A DNA stretch of 20,479 bases from DATEFF01 sp964586395 (GCA_964586395.1 CAZPGP010000019.1:1-20479), one strand, 5' to 3'; positions 7,185 through 14,818 are shown, counted from the first letter of the stretch. Notes: generated by a model not told the origin, from the sequence alone. Program-made: numbers and translations.

Positions 7185-7882
7185 TTCAATTGAACTTACT
7201 CCCTGACATCAAGAAGGAATTCATCAACGCGCAGAAGACTCGTGCCGTAGTGATGAGTTCGTCGATTCTGGTTACCATCGTTGCAGTCGGTCTCGCCGTG
7301 CTGATGTTCGTGTACGTCACATTCCTGCAGCAACTGCAGATCACGCTGGCCACCAACGACATCAAGGAAAAAGACAAGCAGCTCAACAGCGTTCAAGACC
7401 TCAGCAAGTACTTGACTATTCAGAACCAGCTGGCGTCACTACCCGAACTTCACGCCGGCAAGGGTGTGTACTCGCGACTCCTGTCATTCCTGCCCGTGCT
7501 GAACCCGAACGCGCCTAACAACGTTGCGCTGACTAAGCTGCAGCTGGTCGCACTCGACAAGCAAGTTAACTTCACTGGTAGCACCGCATCGTTCGAGAGC
7601 CTTAACGTCTTTGTGGACACTCTACGTAACGCAGAAGTGGCCTACAAAGATTCTTCCGCCCAACAGCAGAAGTCCAAGATGTTTGAGTCAATCATGGTGC
7701 AGAACTCTAACATCGACAGGCTGAACGGCAAGTCGTCGGTGAGCTTTACGGTTATCGCTCAGTATGTCGAGCCGGCCTTTGACGCACACAACACCGACGT
7801 CACCGCTTCTGTCCCGAATATCAAGACCTCACAGTCAGTTACAGAAAGTCCTAAGCTATTTAGCAGCCAGGGGAACCAATAA
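7181..7882 (+). CDS. pilN: Type IV pilus assembly protein PilN
   Basis: PilN is a 233-aa bitopic membrane protein of the inner-membrane alignment complex. The N-terminus reads MIQLNLLP, matching the INLLP motif by which PilN inserts into the PilM groove. A single transmembrane helix covers about residues 23-48. A short coiled coil follows, then a ferredoxin-like extracytoplasmic domain that pairs with PilO in known systems. The start overlaps the pilM stop by 4 nt (ATGA), which usually signals translational coupling. The stop shares one base with the pilO start. A C-terminal Ser/Thr-rich tail (about 205-233) is not part of the core fold. Confidence 0.9.
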   Translation: MIQLNLLPDIKKEFINAQKTRAVVMSSSILVTIVAVGLAVLMFVYVTFLQQLQITLATNDIKEKDKQLNSVQDLSKYLTIQNQLASLPELHAGKGVYSRLLSFLPVLNPNAPNNVALTKLQLVALDKQVNFTGSTASFESLNVFVDTLRNAEVAYKDSSAQQQKSKMFESIMVQNSNIDRLNGKSSVSFTVIAQYVEPAFDAHNTDVTASVPNIKTSQSVTESPKLFSSQGNQ

Positions 7883-8589
7883 TGGACAAAGATAAAAAGC
7901 AACTACCCAAGAATCCAACCGGCGGCCTCAAAAAGCGCCAGCAGATTGATAACGCCAGTCGTTCGATGTTTATCTGGGTCGCGGTCGCAGCAGTTGCCGT
8001 CTCCGTGTGTGTTGTCATGGCGCAGTTCTTGTTCCAGAAGTGGTCATACAACACTCGCGTCCTGAACGCTAAGTACGCAGCCGCAGACACACTCAAGAAA
8101 AACATCGTGAATGCCAAGCAGCTGCAAGAAGCAGTGAACAATCTGGTGAGCAACCAAGACTTGGCCTCAGTCAAGACAAACACCGACGACCCTAACACGC
8201 AGAGTGTTCTGGATGCGCTTCCAAGCAAGTTCGACCCGACCGCACTCGGAACATCACTGCAGCAGGCTATCCTGAGCCGCTCGGGCGTGGCTATCGAGGG
8301 CATCACCGTCCCATCTGACGAAGGCGGTACATCAACGACCACGACCGATGGCGGCAGCGTCCCAGAAACCGACGCGACACCAAAGGAAATGAAGTTTGAG
8401 ATCACCGTCAGCGGTAGTTACGACAAGATCCGCAACATGATGCTCGACCTAGAGCGTACCATCCGTCCTATGAAAGTAACCTCGATCACTCTGAACGGTG
8501 ACGACTCTGCAATGACCGCAGCAATCGCTGGCGTAACCTACTACCAGCCGAGCAAGTCGGCGCAGATCAAGCAGGAGGCAGTGAAGTAA
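7882..8589 (+). CDS. pilO: PilO-like type IV pilus assembly protein
   Basis: This 235-aa bitopic protein has a basic cytoplasmic N-terminus rich in Lys, a transmembrane helix at about 29-51, a coiled-coil-like stretch at about 60-95, and a C-terminal alpha/beta domain. That domain includes FEITVSGSYDKIRNMMLDLE, the characteristic PilO-like strand-helix segment. A Thr/Ser/Asp-rich insertion around 150-170 sits between the two halves. Sequence conservation in PilO is low, so the call leans on the fold pattern and on its position after pilN. It overlaps pilN and the next gene by one base each (TAATG). Confidence 0.82.
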   Translation: MDKDKKQLPKNPTGGLKKRQQIDNASRSMFIWVAVAAVAVSVCVVMAQFLFQKWSYNTRVLNAKYAAADTLKKNIVNAKQLQEAVNNLVSNQDLASVKTNTDDPNTQSVLDALPSKFDPTALGTSLQQAILSRSGVAIEGITVPSDEGGTSTTTTDGGSVPETDATPKEMKFEITVSGSYDKIRNMMLDLERTIRPMKVTSITLNGDDSAMTAAIAGVTYYQPSKSAQIKQEAVK

Positions 8590-8831
8590 TGAAAAAGAAT
8601 GATATCGCACTCGTTGTCCTGATTGTATCTATTAGCCTGGTAGTTACATACTTCGTAGCCAAAGCGATCATCGGTGACCCGAAGGGCCAAGAGGTGAGCG
8701 CCGAGGTAGTCGAACCAATCACGCCCGATCTAGTGGCGCCCTCCAACAAGATTTTTAACCGCGACGCGATTAACCCAACGATCGTGATCCAAATTGGCGA
8801 TCCATCGAACCAGCAGCCATTTAGGCAATAA
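8589..8831 (+). CDS. Small single-pass membrane protein in the PilP position
   Basis: This 80-aa protein has a transmembrane helix at about residues 7-27 and a 50-residue outer segment rich in Val, Pro and Ile. The start codon shares a base with the pilO stop and is preceded by a good AGGAGG Shine-Dalgarno. It occupies the slot where diderm bacteria carry the lipoprotein PilP in pilMNOPQ. However, it has no lipobox cysteine (no Cys at all) and is far shorter than PilP, and no secretin gene follows. It could be a reduced PilP-like scaffold part or a lineage-specific accessory protein. No family is recognised. Confidence 0.75.
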   Translation: MKKNDIALVVLIVSISLVVTYFVAKAIIGDPKGQEVSAEVVEPITPDLVAPSNKIFNRDAINPTIVIQIGDPSNQQPFRQ

Positions 8832-8843
8832 AGGCGCTCCAAC

Positions 8844-10631
8844 GTGAGCATCCTAACCGACGAAAACCAGAAAAAACTCGAAGCCCTCCTCGTAAAGGAA
8901 GGCTTAGTGAAGAAGGCTCAGCTCAGCAAGTATCATGATCAAGCGGTACAGAGCGGCAAGCCTCTCTTTGGCATGCTTGTCGATGAGAAGGTCATCAGCA
9001 ATGAGGAACTGACTAAGGCTATCGCTACCGTATCCGGTGTGCCGTATGTTAACCTCAGCGCCGCACTTGTCGATGGTAAGGTGTTGGACTTGTTGCCACG
9101 CGAAGTCGCCGAGCGATTCATGGCTGTGCCGCTGGGTGAAGTCCAGAACCGTCTCGCCGTTGCCATGCTCGACGCCAACAACGTCCAGGCTGTCGACTAC
9201 TTGGCAAACAAGATCAATCGACCTATTAAGGTCTACATGGCGAGCGAAGAGGGCGTACGACACGTCTTAGAGCAGTATCGCACCAACCTTGCCGAGGGCG
9301 TGAATGCGGCCGTGCAGTCCGTCCAGACTGAAGCCGCAGCCGACCGGGCCGCCGCGAAGGGCAGCTCAGCTGCCGACATCAAGACAATCGTCCAGGACTC
9401 TCCGATTAGTCGCGCACTTAGTACCATTATGGAGTACGCAGCCCGCGCTCGCGCGTCTGACATTCACATCGAACCACTCGAGACCAGCCTGCGTATTCGC
9501 TGCCGAATTGACGGTGTGCTTCGTGAGATCATGCGCCTGCCAAAGTCTATCGAGCCCGCACTTATCTCTCGTATCAAAATCCTGAGCAACCTCAAGATCG
9601 ACGAACACCGCATCCCGCAGGACGGTCAGTTTGCCATCCACGTTGCCCAGAAGGACATCGACCTTCGTATTGCAATTAGCCCTGTTGTCTGGGGTGAGCA
9701 GGTGATTATTCGTTTGCTGGACAAGACAGGCACGTCATTCAAGCTCGAGGAGATGGGTTACGCCGGCCGCTCGCTGCGCACCATCAAGAAGGGCGTGAAG
9801 AAGCCAAACGGAATGGTACTCACTAGTGGTCCCACCGGCTCTGGTAAGTCGACCTCGCTGTATGCACTGGTGCAGGAGATTAAGAGCGATGCTATCAACA
9901 TCGTGACTCTGGAAGATCCGGTTGAGTACAAGATGGAAGGCGTGAATCAGATTCAGGTAAACCCAGATGTGGGCCTGACGTTTGCGACCGGCCTGCGATC
10001 TATCCTGCGTCAGGACCCGAACGTCGTCCTGGTGGGTGAGATTCGAGATAGTGAAACTGCCAACTTGGCAGTGCAGGCCGCGCTGACTGGACACTTGGTG
10101 TTCAGTACGCTGCACACGAACTCGGCTGCCGGCGTGTTGCCGCGTTTGCTGGACATGGGCATTGAGCCATTCTTGATTGCTTCGACCGTGAATACCGTCA
10201 TTGGTCAGCGCTTGGTACGCCGCGTGTCTGAAGACAAAGAGACATACCAGAGCAATGACCTCGAAACCAAAAGCATCATGGACACGATTGGCCACTTACT
10301 CCCACGCGACAAAGCCAGTGTGGCGCAGGTGTCGGCTGACCTTGGCTACAAAGACTTGCCGCTCGCTGGTCAAAAAGCTTATACTTTGGTCAAGGGAAAA
10401 GACACCGTCGGCACTCCAGGGGGCTACAAAGGGCGAGTCGGACTCTACGAGGTTATGGATATCAGTCAAGAAATTCAAGGCCTCATCGTCAAACGCTCCA
10501 CGAGCGCCGAGATCCAGAACGTGGCAACCCAGCAAGGTATGATTACCATGCGACAGGATGGATATCTCAAGGCGTTACAGGGTTTGACCACACTGGAAGA
10601 AGTTAACCGCGTCGCCGCAAATATGGCTTAA
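8844..10631 (+). CDS. pilB: Type IV pilus extension ATPase PilB (GspE family)
   Basis: PilB is a 595-aa hexameric cytoplasmic ATPase that drives pilin polymerisation. An MshEN/GspE N-terminal domain covers about residues 1-150 and the RecA-like ATPase core about 180-595. Walker A GPTGSGKST is at 329-337. The Walker B/Asp-box segment VVLVGEIRD is at 394-402, and the His box with LHTNSA at 423-428. The tetracysteine zinc motif usual in PilB/GspE after 'QRLVRR' is absent: the region reads RRVSEDKETYQSND, and the whole protein shows only one Cys (in RIRCRID). The start is a GTG at 8844, 12 nt after the preceding stop. The coding start SILTDENQKK agrees with the family's N-terminal helix. Confidence 0.95.
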   Translation: MSILTDENQKKLEALLVKEGLVKKAQLSKYHDQAVQSGKPLFGMLVDEKVISNEELTKAIATVSGVPYVNLSAALVDGKVLDLLPREVAERFMAVPLGEVQNRLAVAMLDANNVQAVDYLANKINRPIKVYMASEEGVRHVLEQYRTNLAEGVNAAVQSVQTEAAADRAAAKGSSAADIKTIVQDSPISRALSTIMEYAARARASDIHIEPLETSLRIRCRIDGVLREIMRLPKSIEPALISRIKILSNLKIDEHRIPQDGQFAIHVAQKDIDLRIAISPVVWGEQVIIRLLDKTGTSFKLEEMGYAGRSLRTIKKGVKKPNGMVLTSGPTGSGKSTSLYALVQEIKSDAINIVTLEDPVEYKMEGVNQIQVNPDVGLTFATGLRSILRQDPNVVLVGEIRDSETANLAVQAALTGHLVFSTLHTNSAAGVLPRLLDMGIEPFLIASTVNTVIGQRLVRRVSEDKETYQSNDLETKSIMDTIGHLLPRDKASVAQVSADLGYKDLPLAGQKAYTLVKGKDTVGTPGGYKGRVGLYEVMDISQEIQGLIVKRSTSAEIQNVATQQGMITMRQDGYLKALQGLTTLEEVNRVAANMA

Positions 10632-10650
10632 AGGGTAGGGACAAAGCAAC

Positions 10651-11730
10651 ATGGCAACAACAGGACCACAGGAACTACGGATCGAAATACTACTGGAAGA
10701 AGTTATTCGCAAGCGAGCGAGTGACCTTCACCTTCAAGTTAGCCTGCCGCCAATGCTGCGCGTCGATGGTAAGCTCACGCCAATTGCTGGATATGGCCCG
10801 TTGAATGAAGAGCACGTCGAGACGCTTATCTTCGCTATCCTGGACGAAGAGCAGAAGCAAATCCTGCTGAAGGACAAAGAGTTCGATTTTAGTTTCGCCT
10901 TTGGTGACCTGGGGCGCTTCCGCGTCAACGCTTTCCACGAACGCGGCAACTTGGCCGCAGCCCTGCGCCTGATTCCAAACGAAATTAAAACTATTGCCGA
11001 GCTCGGCCTGCCTGCAACCGTGAACGGTTTCGCCAACTATCCGCGAGGTCTAGTACTGGTGACCGGTCCAACCGGCTCTGGCAAGTCGACCACGCTGTCG
11101 GCGCTGATCGACCAGATCAACAACGAGAAGGCGCACCACATCATCACTATCGAAGACCCGATCGAGTTCACGCACAAGTCCAAGCAGTCAGTTATCGTCC
11201 AGCGCGAAGTGCACTACGACACCTATAGCTTCTCGGCGGCGCTGCGATCCAGTCTTCGTGAAGACCCAGACGTTGTGCTTATCGGTGAGATGCGCGACCT
11301 TGAGACTATCTCAGCGGCAATCACCATCGCCGAGACGGGACACTTGGTGTTCGCGACCCTGCACACCAACAGCGCTGCGCAGTCCATCGACCGCATGATC
11401 GACGTATTTCCGCCGCACCAGCAGCCGCAAATTCGTTCGCAGCTGGCTAACATCCTTGTAGCTATCTGCTCACAACGTCTTGTCCCGGCCATTGGTGGTG
11501 GGCGAGTCGCCGCAGCAGAAATCCTCATCGCAACCGCAGCTGTCCGTAACATCATCCGCGAAGGCAAGAGCCACCAGCTGGATGCTGTCATCCAGACCGG
11601 TGGTGACCAGGGCATGCAATCTATGGATAAGACATTGGTCAACCTGGTTCAGGCTGGTACGATCACCTACGACGAAGCCCGCAATTACGCTGTCGATATG
11701 AACGAATTTGAACGAATGATGAGAGGCTAG
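10651..11730 (+). CDS. pilT: Type IV pilus retraction ATPase PilT
   Basis: PilT is a 359-aa hexameric ATPase that powers pilus disassembly and retraction (twitching, DNA uptake). The N-terminal PAS-like domain holds the typical RASDLHLQ and PMLRVDG segments. Walker A GPTGSGKSTT is at 139-148, the Asp-box DVVLIGEMRD at 207-216 and the His box TGHLVFATLHTNSA at 229-242. The PilT signature AIRNLIRE appears here as AVRNIIRE before the C-terminal helices, which separates it from PilB. Length matches the family. The start lies 19 nt after pilB, with AGGG about 10 nt upstream. PilT implies that the pili retract. Confidence 0.95.
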   Translation: MATTGPQELRIEILLEEVIRKRASDLHLQVSLPPMLRVDGKLTPIAGYGPLNEEHVETLIFAILDEEQKQILLKDKEFDFSFAFGDLGRFRVNAFHERGNLAAALRLIPNEIKTIAELGLPATVNGFANYPRGLVLVTGPTGSGKSTTLSALIDQINNEKAHHIITIEDPIEFTHKSKQSVIVQREVHYDTYSFSAALRSSLREDPDVVLIGEMRDLETISAAITIAETGHLVFATLHTNSAAQSIDRMIDVFPPHQQPQIRSQLANILVAICSQRLVPAIGGGRVAAAEILIATAAVRNIIREGKSHQLDAVIQTGGDQGMQSMDKTLVNLVQAGTITYDEARNYAVDMNEFERMMRG

Positions 11731-11736
11731 TCACTC

Positions 11737-12948
11737 ATGCTGACGTTTGTATACACCGCCCGCGACACCAGCACGAACAAAGTCGTGCACTCGACCGTAC
11801 AGGCCGAGAGTGAGCGTGCGGCCGCCAAACTGTTGATGGGGCAGGGGATTATCCCTCTGGAGATCATCGAGCAAGGCAAGAAGCGTAACCTTCTGTCGAA
11901 GTTTACGAATCGTATTGGCGCGAAAGATCGCATTATCTTTACGCGCCAGCTGGCGACGCTGATTAACGCCGGTTTGCCGCTGGCACAGAGTCTTCACACG
12001 TTGTCGGCGCAGACCGAGAACAAAGCGATGGTATCTGTCATCAATGACATCATTACCTCCATCGAAGGTGGTAGCAGCCTGTCGAGCGCCTTTGGAAAGC
12101 ACCCGAATGTTTTCGACGAAGTTTACCTGGCACTGATCGCTGCCGGTGAAGCGTCCGGTACGCTCGACCAAGCTCTAGAGCGTATTGCCAACCAGCAAGA
12201 GAAAGACGCCGAACTTCTTGGTAAAGTCCGTGGTGCGATGGTTTACCCAGGCATCGTGCTTATCGTGATCATGGGTGTGATCGGCTTCATGTTGTTCACG
12301 GTGGTCCCGCAGATCGAGCGTTTGTATCACGACCTGAAGAAGACGCTTCCATTTACGACACAGATCATGGTTGATAGCGCGAACTTCATGGGCCAATTCT
12401 GGCCGCTGGTGATTTTCTTCTTGGGTGTTGCTATCTACTTCCTGCGTCGCTACGCCAAGACCGACAACGGTAGGGAAGTCCTGGACACGCTCAAGATTCG
12501 CATGCCTCTGTTCGGCTCGATGTTCCAGAAGCTCTACATGGCGCGCTTCACTCGCACCGGTCAGACGCTTCTGAGCACTGGCGTGCCAATGCTCGAGATG
12601 ATGCGCATTAGCTCTCGAGCGGTCAACAACCGTGTGATCTCGCACTCGCTCGACAAAGCTGCCGACAAGGTAAAAGGCGGTAAGGCGCTCAGCGTAGCAT
12701 TGAAGAACGACGACAACATTCTGCCGCTTGTGCCTCAGATGATAGGCATTGGTGAGCAGTCCGGTGGTATCGACAAGATGATGGGCAAGGCCGCCAGCTA
12801 TTACGAAAACGAGCTTGATAACACTATTCGATCAATCAGTACCGCTATCGAACCGCTCCTGATGGTTTGTCTCGCGGTTGTCGCTGGATTCATGGTTGCG
12901 GCAATCTTGCTGCCAGTCTATAGCTTGGTCGACACTTCGTCTCTGTAG
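11737..12948 (+). CDS. pilC: Type IV pilus inner-membrane platform protein PilC
   Basis: PilC is a 403-aa polytopic platform protein of the GspF/PilC family that sits under the growing pilus and contacts PilB and PilT. It has the expected duplicated T2SSF domains: the first at about residues 65-190 (FTRQLATLINAGLPL) and the second at about 270-395 (FTRTGQTLLSTGVPM). Transmembrane helices fall at about 168-190, 220-240 and 373-398. The conserved GE(A/Q)SG motifs occur in both halves (AAGEASGTLD and GIGEQSGGID). The start lies 6 nt after pilT, preceded by GAGAGG. It is the last gene of the pilus motor operon, and a hairpin follows at 12962. Confidence 0.95.
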   Translation: MLTFVYTARDTSTNKVVHSTVQAESERAAAKLLMGQGIIPLEIIEQGKKRNLLSKFTNRIGAKDRIIFTRQLATLINAGLPLAQSLHTLSAQTENKAMVSVINDIITSIEGGSSLSSAFGKHPNVFDEVYLALIAAGEASGTLDQALERIANQQEKDAELLGKVRGAMVYPGIVLIVIMGVIGFMLFTVVPQIERLYHDLKKTLPFTTQIMVDSANFMGQFWPLVIFFLGVAIYFLRRYAKTDNGREVLDTLKIRMPLFGSMFQKLYMARFTRTGQTLLSTGVPMLEMMRISSRAVNNRVISHSLDKAADKVKGGKALSVALKNDDNILPLVPQMIGIGEQSGGIDKMMGKAASYYENELDNTIRSISTAIEPLLMVCLAVVAGFMVAAILLPVYSLVDTSSL

Positions 12949-12961
12949 CTTCTCTGGGCGA

Positions 12962-12985
12962 CTCGTGATAGGGTAGCTACACGAG
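12962..12985 (+). terminator. Hairpin after pilC, no U-tract
   Basis: CTCGTG (12962-12967) and CACGAG (12980-12985) form a perfect 6-bp stem with a 12-nt loop. The palindrome GTAGCTAC (12973-12980) overlaps it. No T-run follows. It could end or stabilise the pilM-pilC transcript, but the evidence is weak. Confidence 0.3.
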
Positions 12986-13022
12986 CAGTGTTCGCTTCGA
13001 CCGATCGACAGAGGAGGCAGTC

Positions 13023-13259
13023 GTGCCCCGAAAGTGGATAAGCAGGTGGTTCCAGCGCAAGTCGGGCGTCAAGCCCAACCGTCACGGCAAGGGTCGGGGC
13101 AAGAGCAGGGGTCTGCGGACTCGCGCGGCCGTACCGACGCCGCGTCAGGTCCCTGTCCCTCCCGCCCAGCCGAGGCCTCAGAGGGTTCAGCCCCCGGCTG
13201 CCGTGCAGCAGCCGCGGCGTCGTACCCGTACGCGTCGCCAGGGCGATGGCAAGAAGTAA
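13023..13259 (+). CDS. Small Arg/Pro-rich basic protein, lineage-specific or transferred
   Basis: This 78-aa ORF is probable but unassigned. The start is a GTG preceded at 5 nt by GAGGAGG (13011-13017), one of the strongest Shine-Dalgarno sequences in the window and the main evidence that it is translated. The product is very basic and low in complexity: a Trp-containing N-terminus (PRKWISRWF), a Gly/Lys/Arg stretch (KGRGKSRG) and a Pro/Gln/Arg-rich tail ending RRRTRTRRQGDGKK. There is no membrane segment, signal peptide or Cys. Such proteins often bind nucleic acid, but no fold is identifiable. Codon choice is unlike its neighbours, with CCC and CCT for proline, CGG/AGG for arginine, and locally high GC. 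It sits between pilC and the major pilin, followed by a GC-rich hairpin. Alternatively it could be a chance ORF in a GC-rich spacer; an overlapping +2-frame reading (13034-13300) is less well supported. Confidence 0.5.
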   Translation: MPRKWISRWFQRKSGVKPNRHGKGRGKSRGLRTRAAVPTPRQVPVPPAQPRPQRVQPPAAVQQPRRRTRTRRQGDGKK

Positions 13260-13278
13260 GCCGCTCAGTTGTCTGGGT

Positions 13279-13312
13279 CTCCCGCGTGCGTCCAGGGTGA
13301 CGAACGCGGGAG
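13279..13312 (+). terminator. GC-rich hairpin after the basic ORF
   Basis: CTCCCGCGT (13279-13287) pairs perfectly with ACGCGGGAG (13304-13312), a 9-bp stem with a 16-nt loop. No T-run follows. The style, GC-rich and tail-less, resembles terminators of high-GC bacteria. Here it separates the basic ORF from the pilin promoter. Confidence 0.45.
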
Positions 13313-13347
13313 CCTAGACGTTCCTCTCAGGTAATGTGTAAAAATAC

Positions 13348-13375
13348 TTGCCAACAACGCCACCATGACTATAAT
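13348..13375 (+). promoter_or_regulatory. Major pilin promoter (-35 and -10)
   Basis: TTGCCA (13348-13353) and a perfect TATAAT (13370-13375) are separated by 16 nt. This is the best full sigma70-type promoter in the window. The predicted transcription start near 13382 leaves a leader of about 43 nt before ATG 13425, carrying AAAGGG (13413-13418) at a good Shine-Dalgarno distance. Unlike most other units here, this mRNA is therefore leadered. Confidence 0.65.
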
Positions 13376-13424
13376 CATAAGCAGTATATAAGTAATCAAA
13401 ATCTCGTAAGAGAAAGGGTGTGGA

Positions 13425-13925
13425 ATGAACACTACAAACAAACCTAAAACACAGGGTTTCACGATCATCGAAGTCGTGCTCGTGCTGGCCATCGCAGGTT
13501 TGATCTTCTTGATCGTTTTCCTGGCGTTGCCTGCACTGCAGCGATCGCAGCGTGACACTCAGCGCAAGAACGACTTGTCTCGCTTCATGTCGCAGCTGAC
13601 TCAGTACCAAAGCAACAAGCAGGGTGCTTTGCCAGGTACAACTGCAGCGAACTGGAACACCAACTTCGTCAGCGTTTACCTGACTAACAACGGTCAGACA
13701 TTCAATGACCCAAGCACAGGCGGCACATACGCACTTGCAGTAACCAGCACTGTTCCTGGTGCGGGTACAGCTCCAACCTTCGCTAGCAACCCAGGTAGCA
13801 TGAACGTCTACATCGGGGCAGTCTGTAACACCGCCAACGCGAGTGGTGTAGCAGCTGGCAGCTCTAGGGACGTAGCCGTCCTCGTAGCTCTTGAGCAAGG
13901 TGGTTATCTCTGCCAAAGCAACTAG
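13425..13925 (+). CDS. pilA: Type IV major pilin (prepilin-like)
   Basis: This is a 166-aa prepilin. The type III signal peptide MNTTNKPKTQG is cleaved by PilD after Gly11, giving a mature FTIIE N-terminus with Phe+1 and Glu+5. The hydrophobic alpha1-N helix spans about 12-35 and continues into an amphipathic helix (LQRSQRDTQRKNDLSRF). The globular part is small, Asn/Gly/Thr-rich, and holds two cysteines at about 134 and 163 that probably form the C-terminal disulfide-bonded D-region. It has its own strong promoter and an intrinsic terminator, as expected for an abundantly made subunit. It is assigned as major pilin rather than minor pilin because of this independent expression unit and its position. 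That assignment is an inference. Confidence 0.88.
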   Translation: MNTTNKPKTQGFTIIEVVLVLAIAGLIFLIVFLALPALQRSQRDTQRKNDLSRFMSQLTQYQSNKQGALPGTTAANWNTNFVSVYLTNNGQTFNDPSTGGTYALAVTSTVPGAGTAPTFASNPGSMNVYIGAVCNTANASGVAAGSSRDVAVLVALEQGGYLCQSN

Positions 13926-13952
13926 GTTGCTGACAGTAGGGACGAGAAGCCG

Positions 13953-13986
13953 AGTGGTCTCCCGAGAGGGGGACCACTTTTCTTTT
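13953..13986 (+). terminator. Intrinsic terminator of the major pilin gene
   Basis: AGTGGTCTCCC (13953-13963) pairs with GGGGGACCACT (13968-13978), an 11-bp stem with one T-G pair closed by a GAGA (GNRA) tetraloop. TTTTCTTTT follows. This is a textbook Rho-independent terminator and the strongest in the window. Confidence 0.92.
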
Positions 13987-13993
13987 ACCAAGT

Positions 13994-13999
13994 TATGAT
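13994..13999 (+). promoter_or_regulatory. -10 box of pilD, predicted leaderless
   Basis: TATGAT ends exactly 6 nt before ATG 14006, the same spacing as at ychF and DUF2797. It begins only 7 nt after the pilin terminator tail. A GATAAT at 14002-14007 overlaps the start codon and is a weaker alternative. Confidence 0.4.
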
Positions 14000-14005
14000 A
14001 GGATA

Positions 14006-14818
14006 ATGGTTATGATACTTGTACCGGTTTTCTTGGGGTTAATTGGATTAGCACTCGGTAGCTTTGTGGGCGCGCTGGTGTGGCGACTGCACGAAGGCAA
14101 AGACTTTGTGAGTGACCGTTCGGAGTGCGAACACTGTCACCATAAACTCGGCGTGTTAGACCTTATTCCGTTAGCTAGTTGGTTAGCATTGAGAGGGAAG
14201 TGTCGCTACTGTGGCGCGAAGATCGGCGTGAGTGCTCCGGTGCTTGAGCTAGTTATGGCTGTACTGGTTGTCGGTTCGTACTATGTGTTCCCGCTGCCAC
14301 TCGAGACCTGGCAGGCCTGGACGTCCTTCGGCCTATGGCTGGTCTATCTGGTCGGCCTGATGGCGCTACTGGTGTATGACCTTAAGTGGATGCTCCTGCC
14401 TAATGTCGCCATGTTCCCGCTGATGGGTGTTGCGGTTGTGGAGTCTATCTTTCGCCAGATCCTCGTCAACGGCATGTCGCCGCTGGAATGGGCTAACTCA
14501 ACTATCTTCGGCATTGCGGTGCTTGCGGGTCTCTACTGGGTGCTCTACACCTTCAGCAAGGGCAAGTGGGTAGGGTATGGGGATGTTAAGCTCGGATTGT
14601 TCATGGGCATCGCCCTGGGCTTCCAGCGCTCGCTGCTGGCATTATTCCTGGCCAACATCATTGGTTTTCTCATCGTCCTGCCGGGCGTCCTGACGGGCAA
14701 GCTGAAGCGCACGACGCGCATTCCGTTCGGGCCGTTCCTTATCGCCGCATTTGTGATTGCATTCCTGTTTGGCGACAAGCTTATCAACGGTTACATCGGT
14801 TTTATTTTAGGAAACTAA
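14006..14818 (+). CDS. pilD: Prepilin peptidase / N-methyltransferase PilD
   Basis: PilD is a 270-aa polytopic aspartic protease of family A24A. It cuts prepilin leaders after Gly and N-methylates the new N-terminus. The cytoplasmic loop after the first helix carries the CxxC pairs CEHC and CRYC, the zinc site of the bifunctional bacterial enzyme. It is followed by PLASWLALRGKC (LIPLASW). The catalytic aspartates are Asp125 (YDLKWMLLPN) and Asp193 in GYGDVKLG. About eight hydrophobic helices are visible. Length is normal. The start at 14006 is favoured by the -10 box at 13994; a second ATG two codons later is possible. It lies between the major pilin and the minor-pilin operon, its substrates. 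Confidence 0.95.
   Translation: MVMILVPVFLGLIGLALGSFVGALVWRLHEGKDFVSDRSECEHCHHKLGVLDLIPLASWLALRGKCRYCGAKIGVSAPVLELVMAVLVVGSYYVFPLPLETWQAWTSFGLWLVYLVGLMALLVYDLKWMLLPNVAMFPLMGVAVVESIFRQILVNGMSPLEWANSTIFGIAVLAGLYWVLYTFSKGKWVGYGDVKLGLFMGIALGFQRSLLALFLANIIGFLIVLPGVLTGKLKRTTRIPFGPFLIAAFVIAFLFGDKLINGYIGFILGN

Noticed and set aside
9735..10295. 186-aa minus-strand open frame
   Set aside because: It lies opposite the conserved PilB ATPase core; a shadow frame.
13034..13300. Alternative +2-frame 88-aa ORF in the GC-rich island
   Set aside because: It overlaps the 78-aa GTG ORF, has no Shine-Dalgarno at its start, and runs into the hairpin at 13279; less plausible than the GTG ORF.
14002..14007. GATAAT as the pilD -10 box
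   Set aside because: It overlaps ATG 14006 and leaves only 4 nt to the next ATG at 14012, too short for a start; TATGAT at 13994 fits better.
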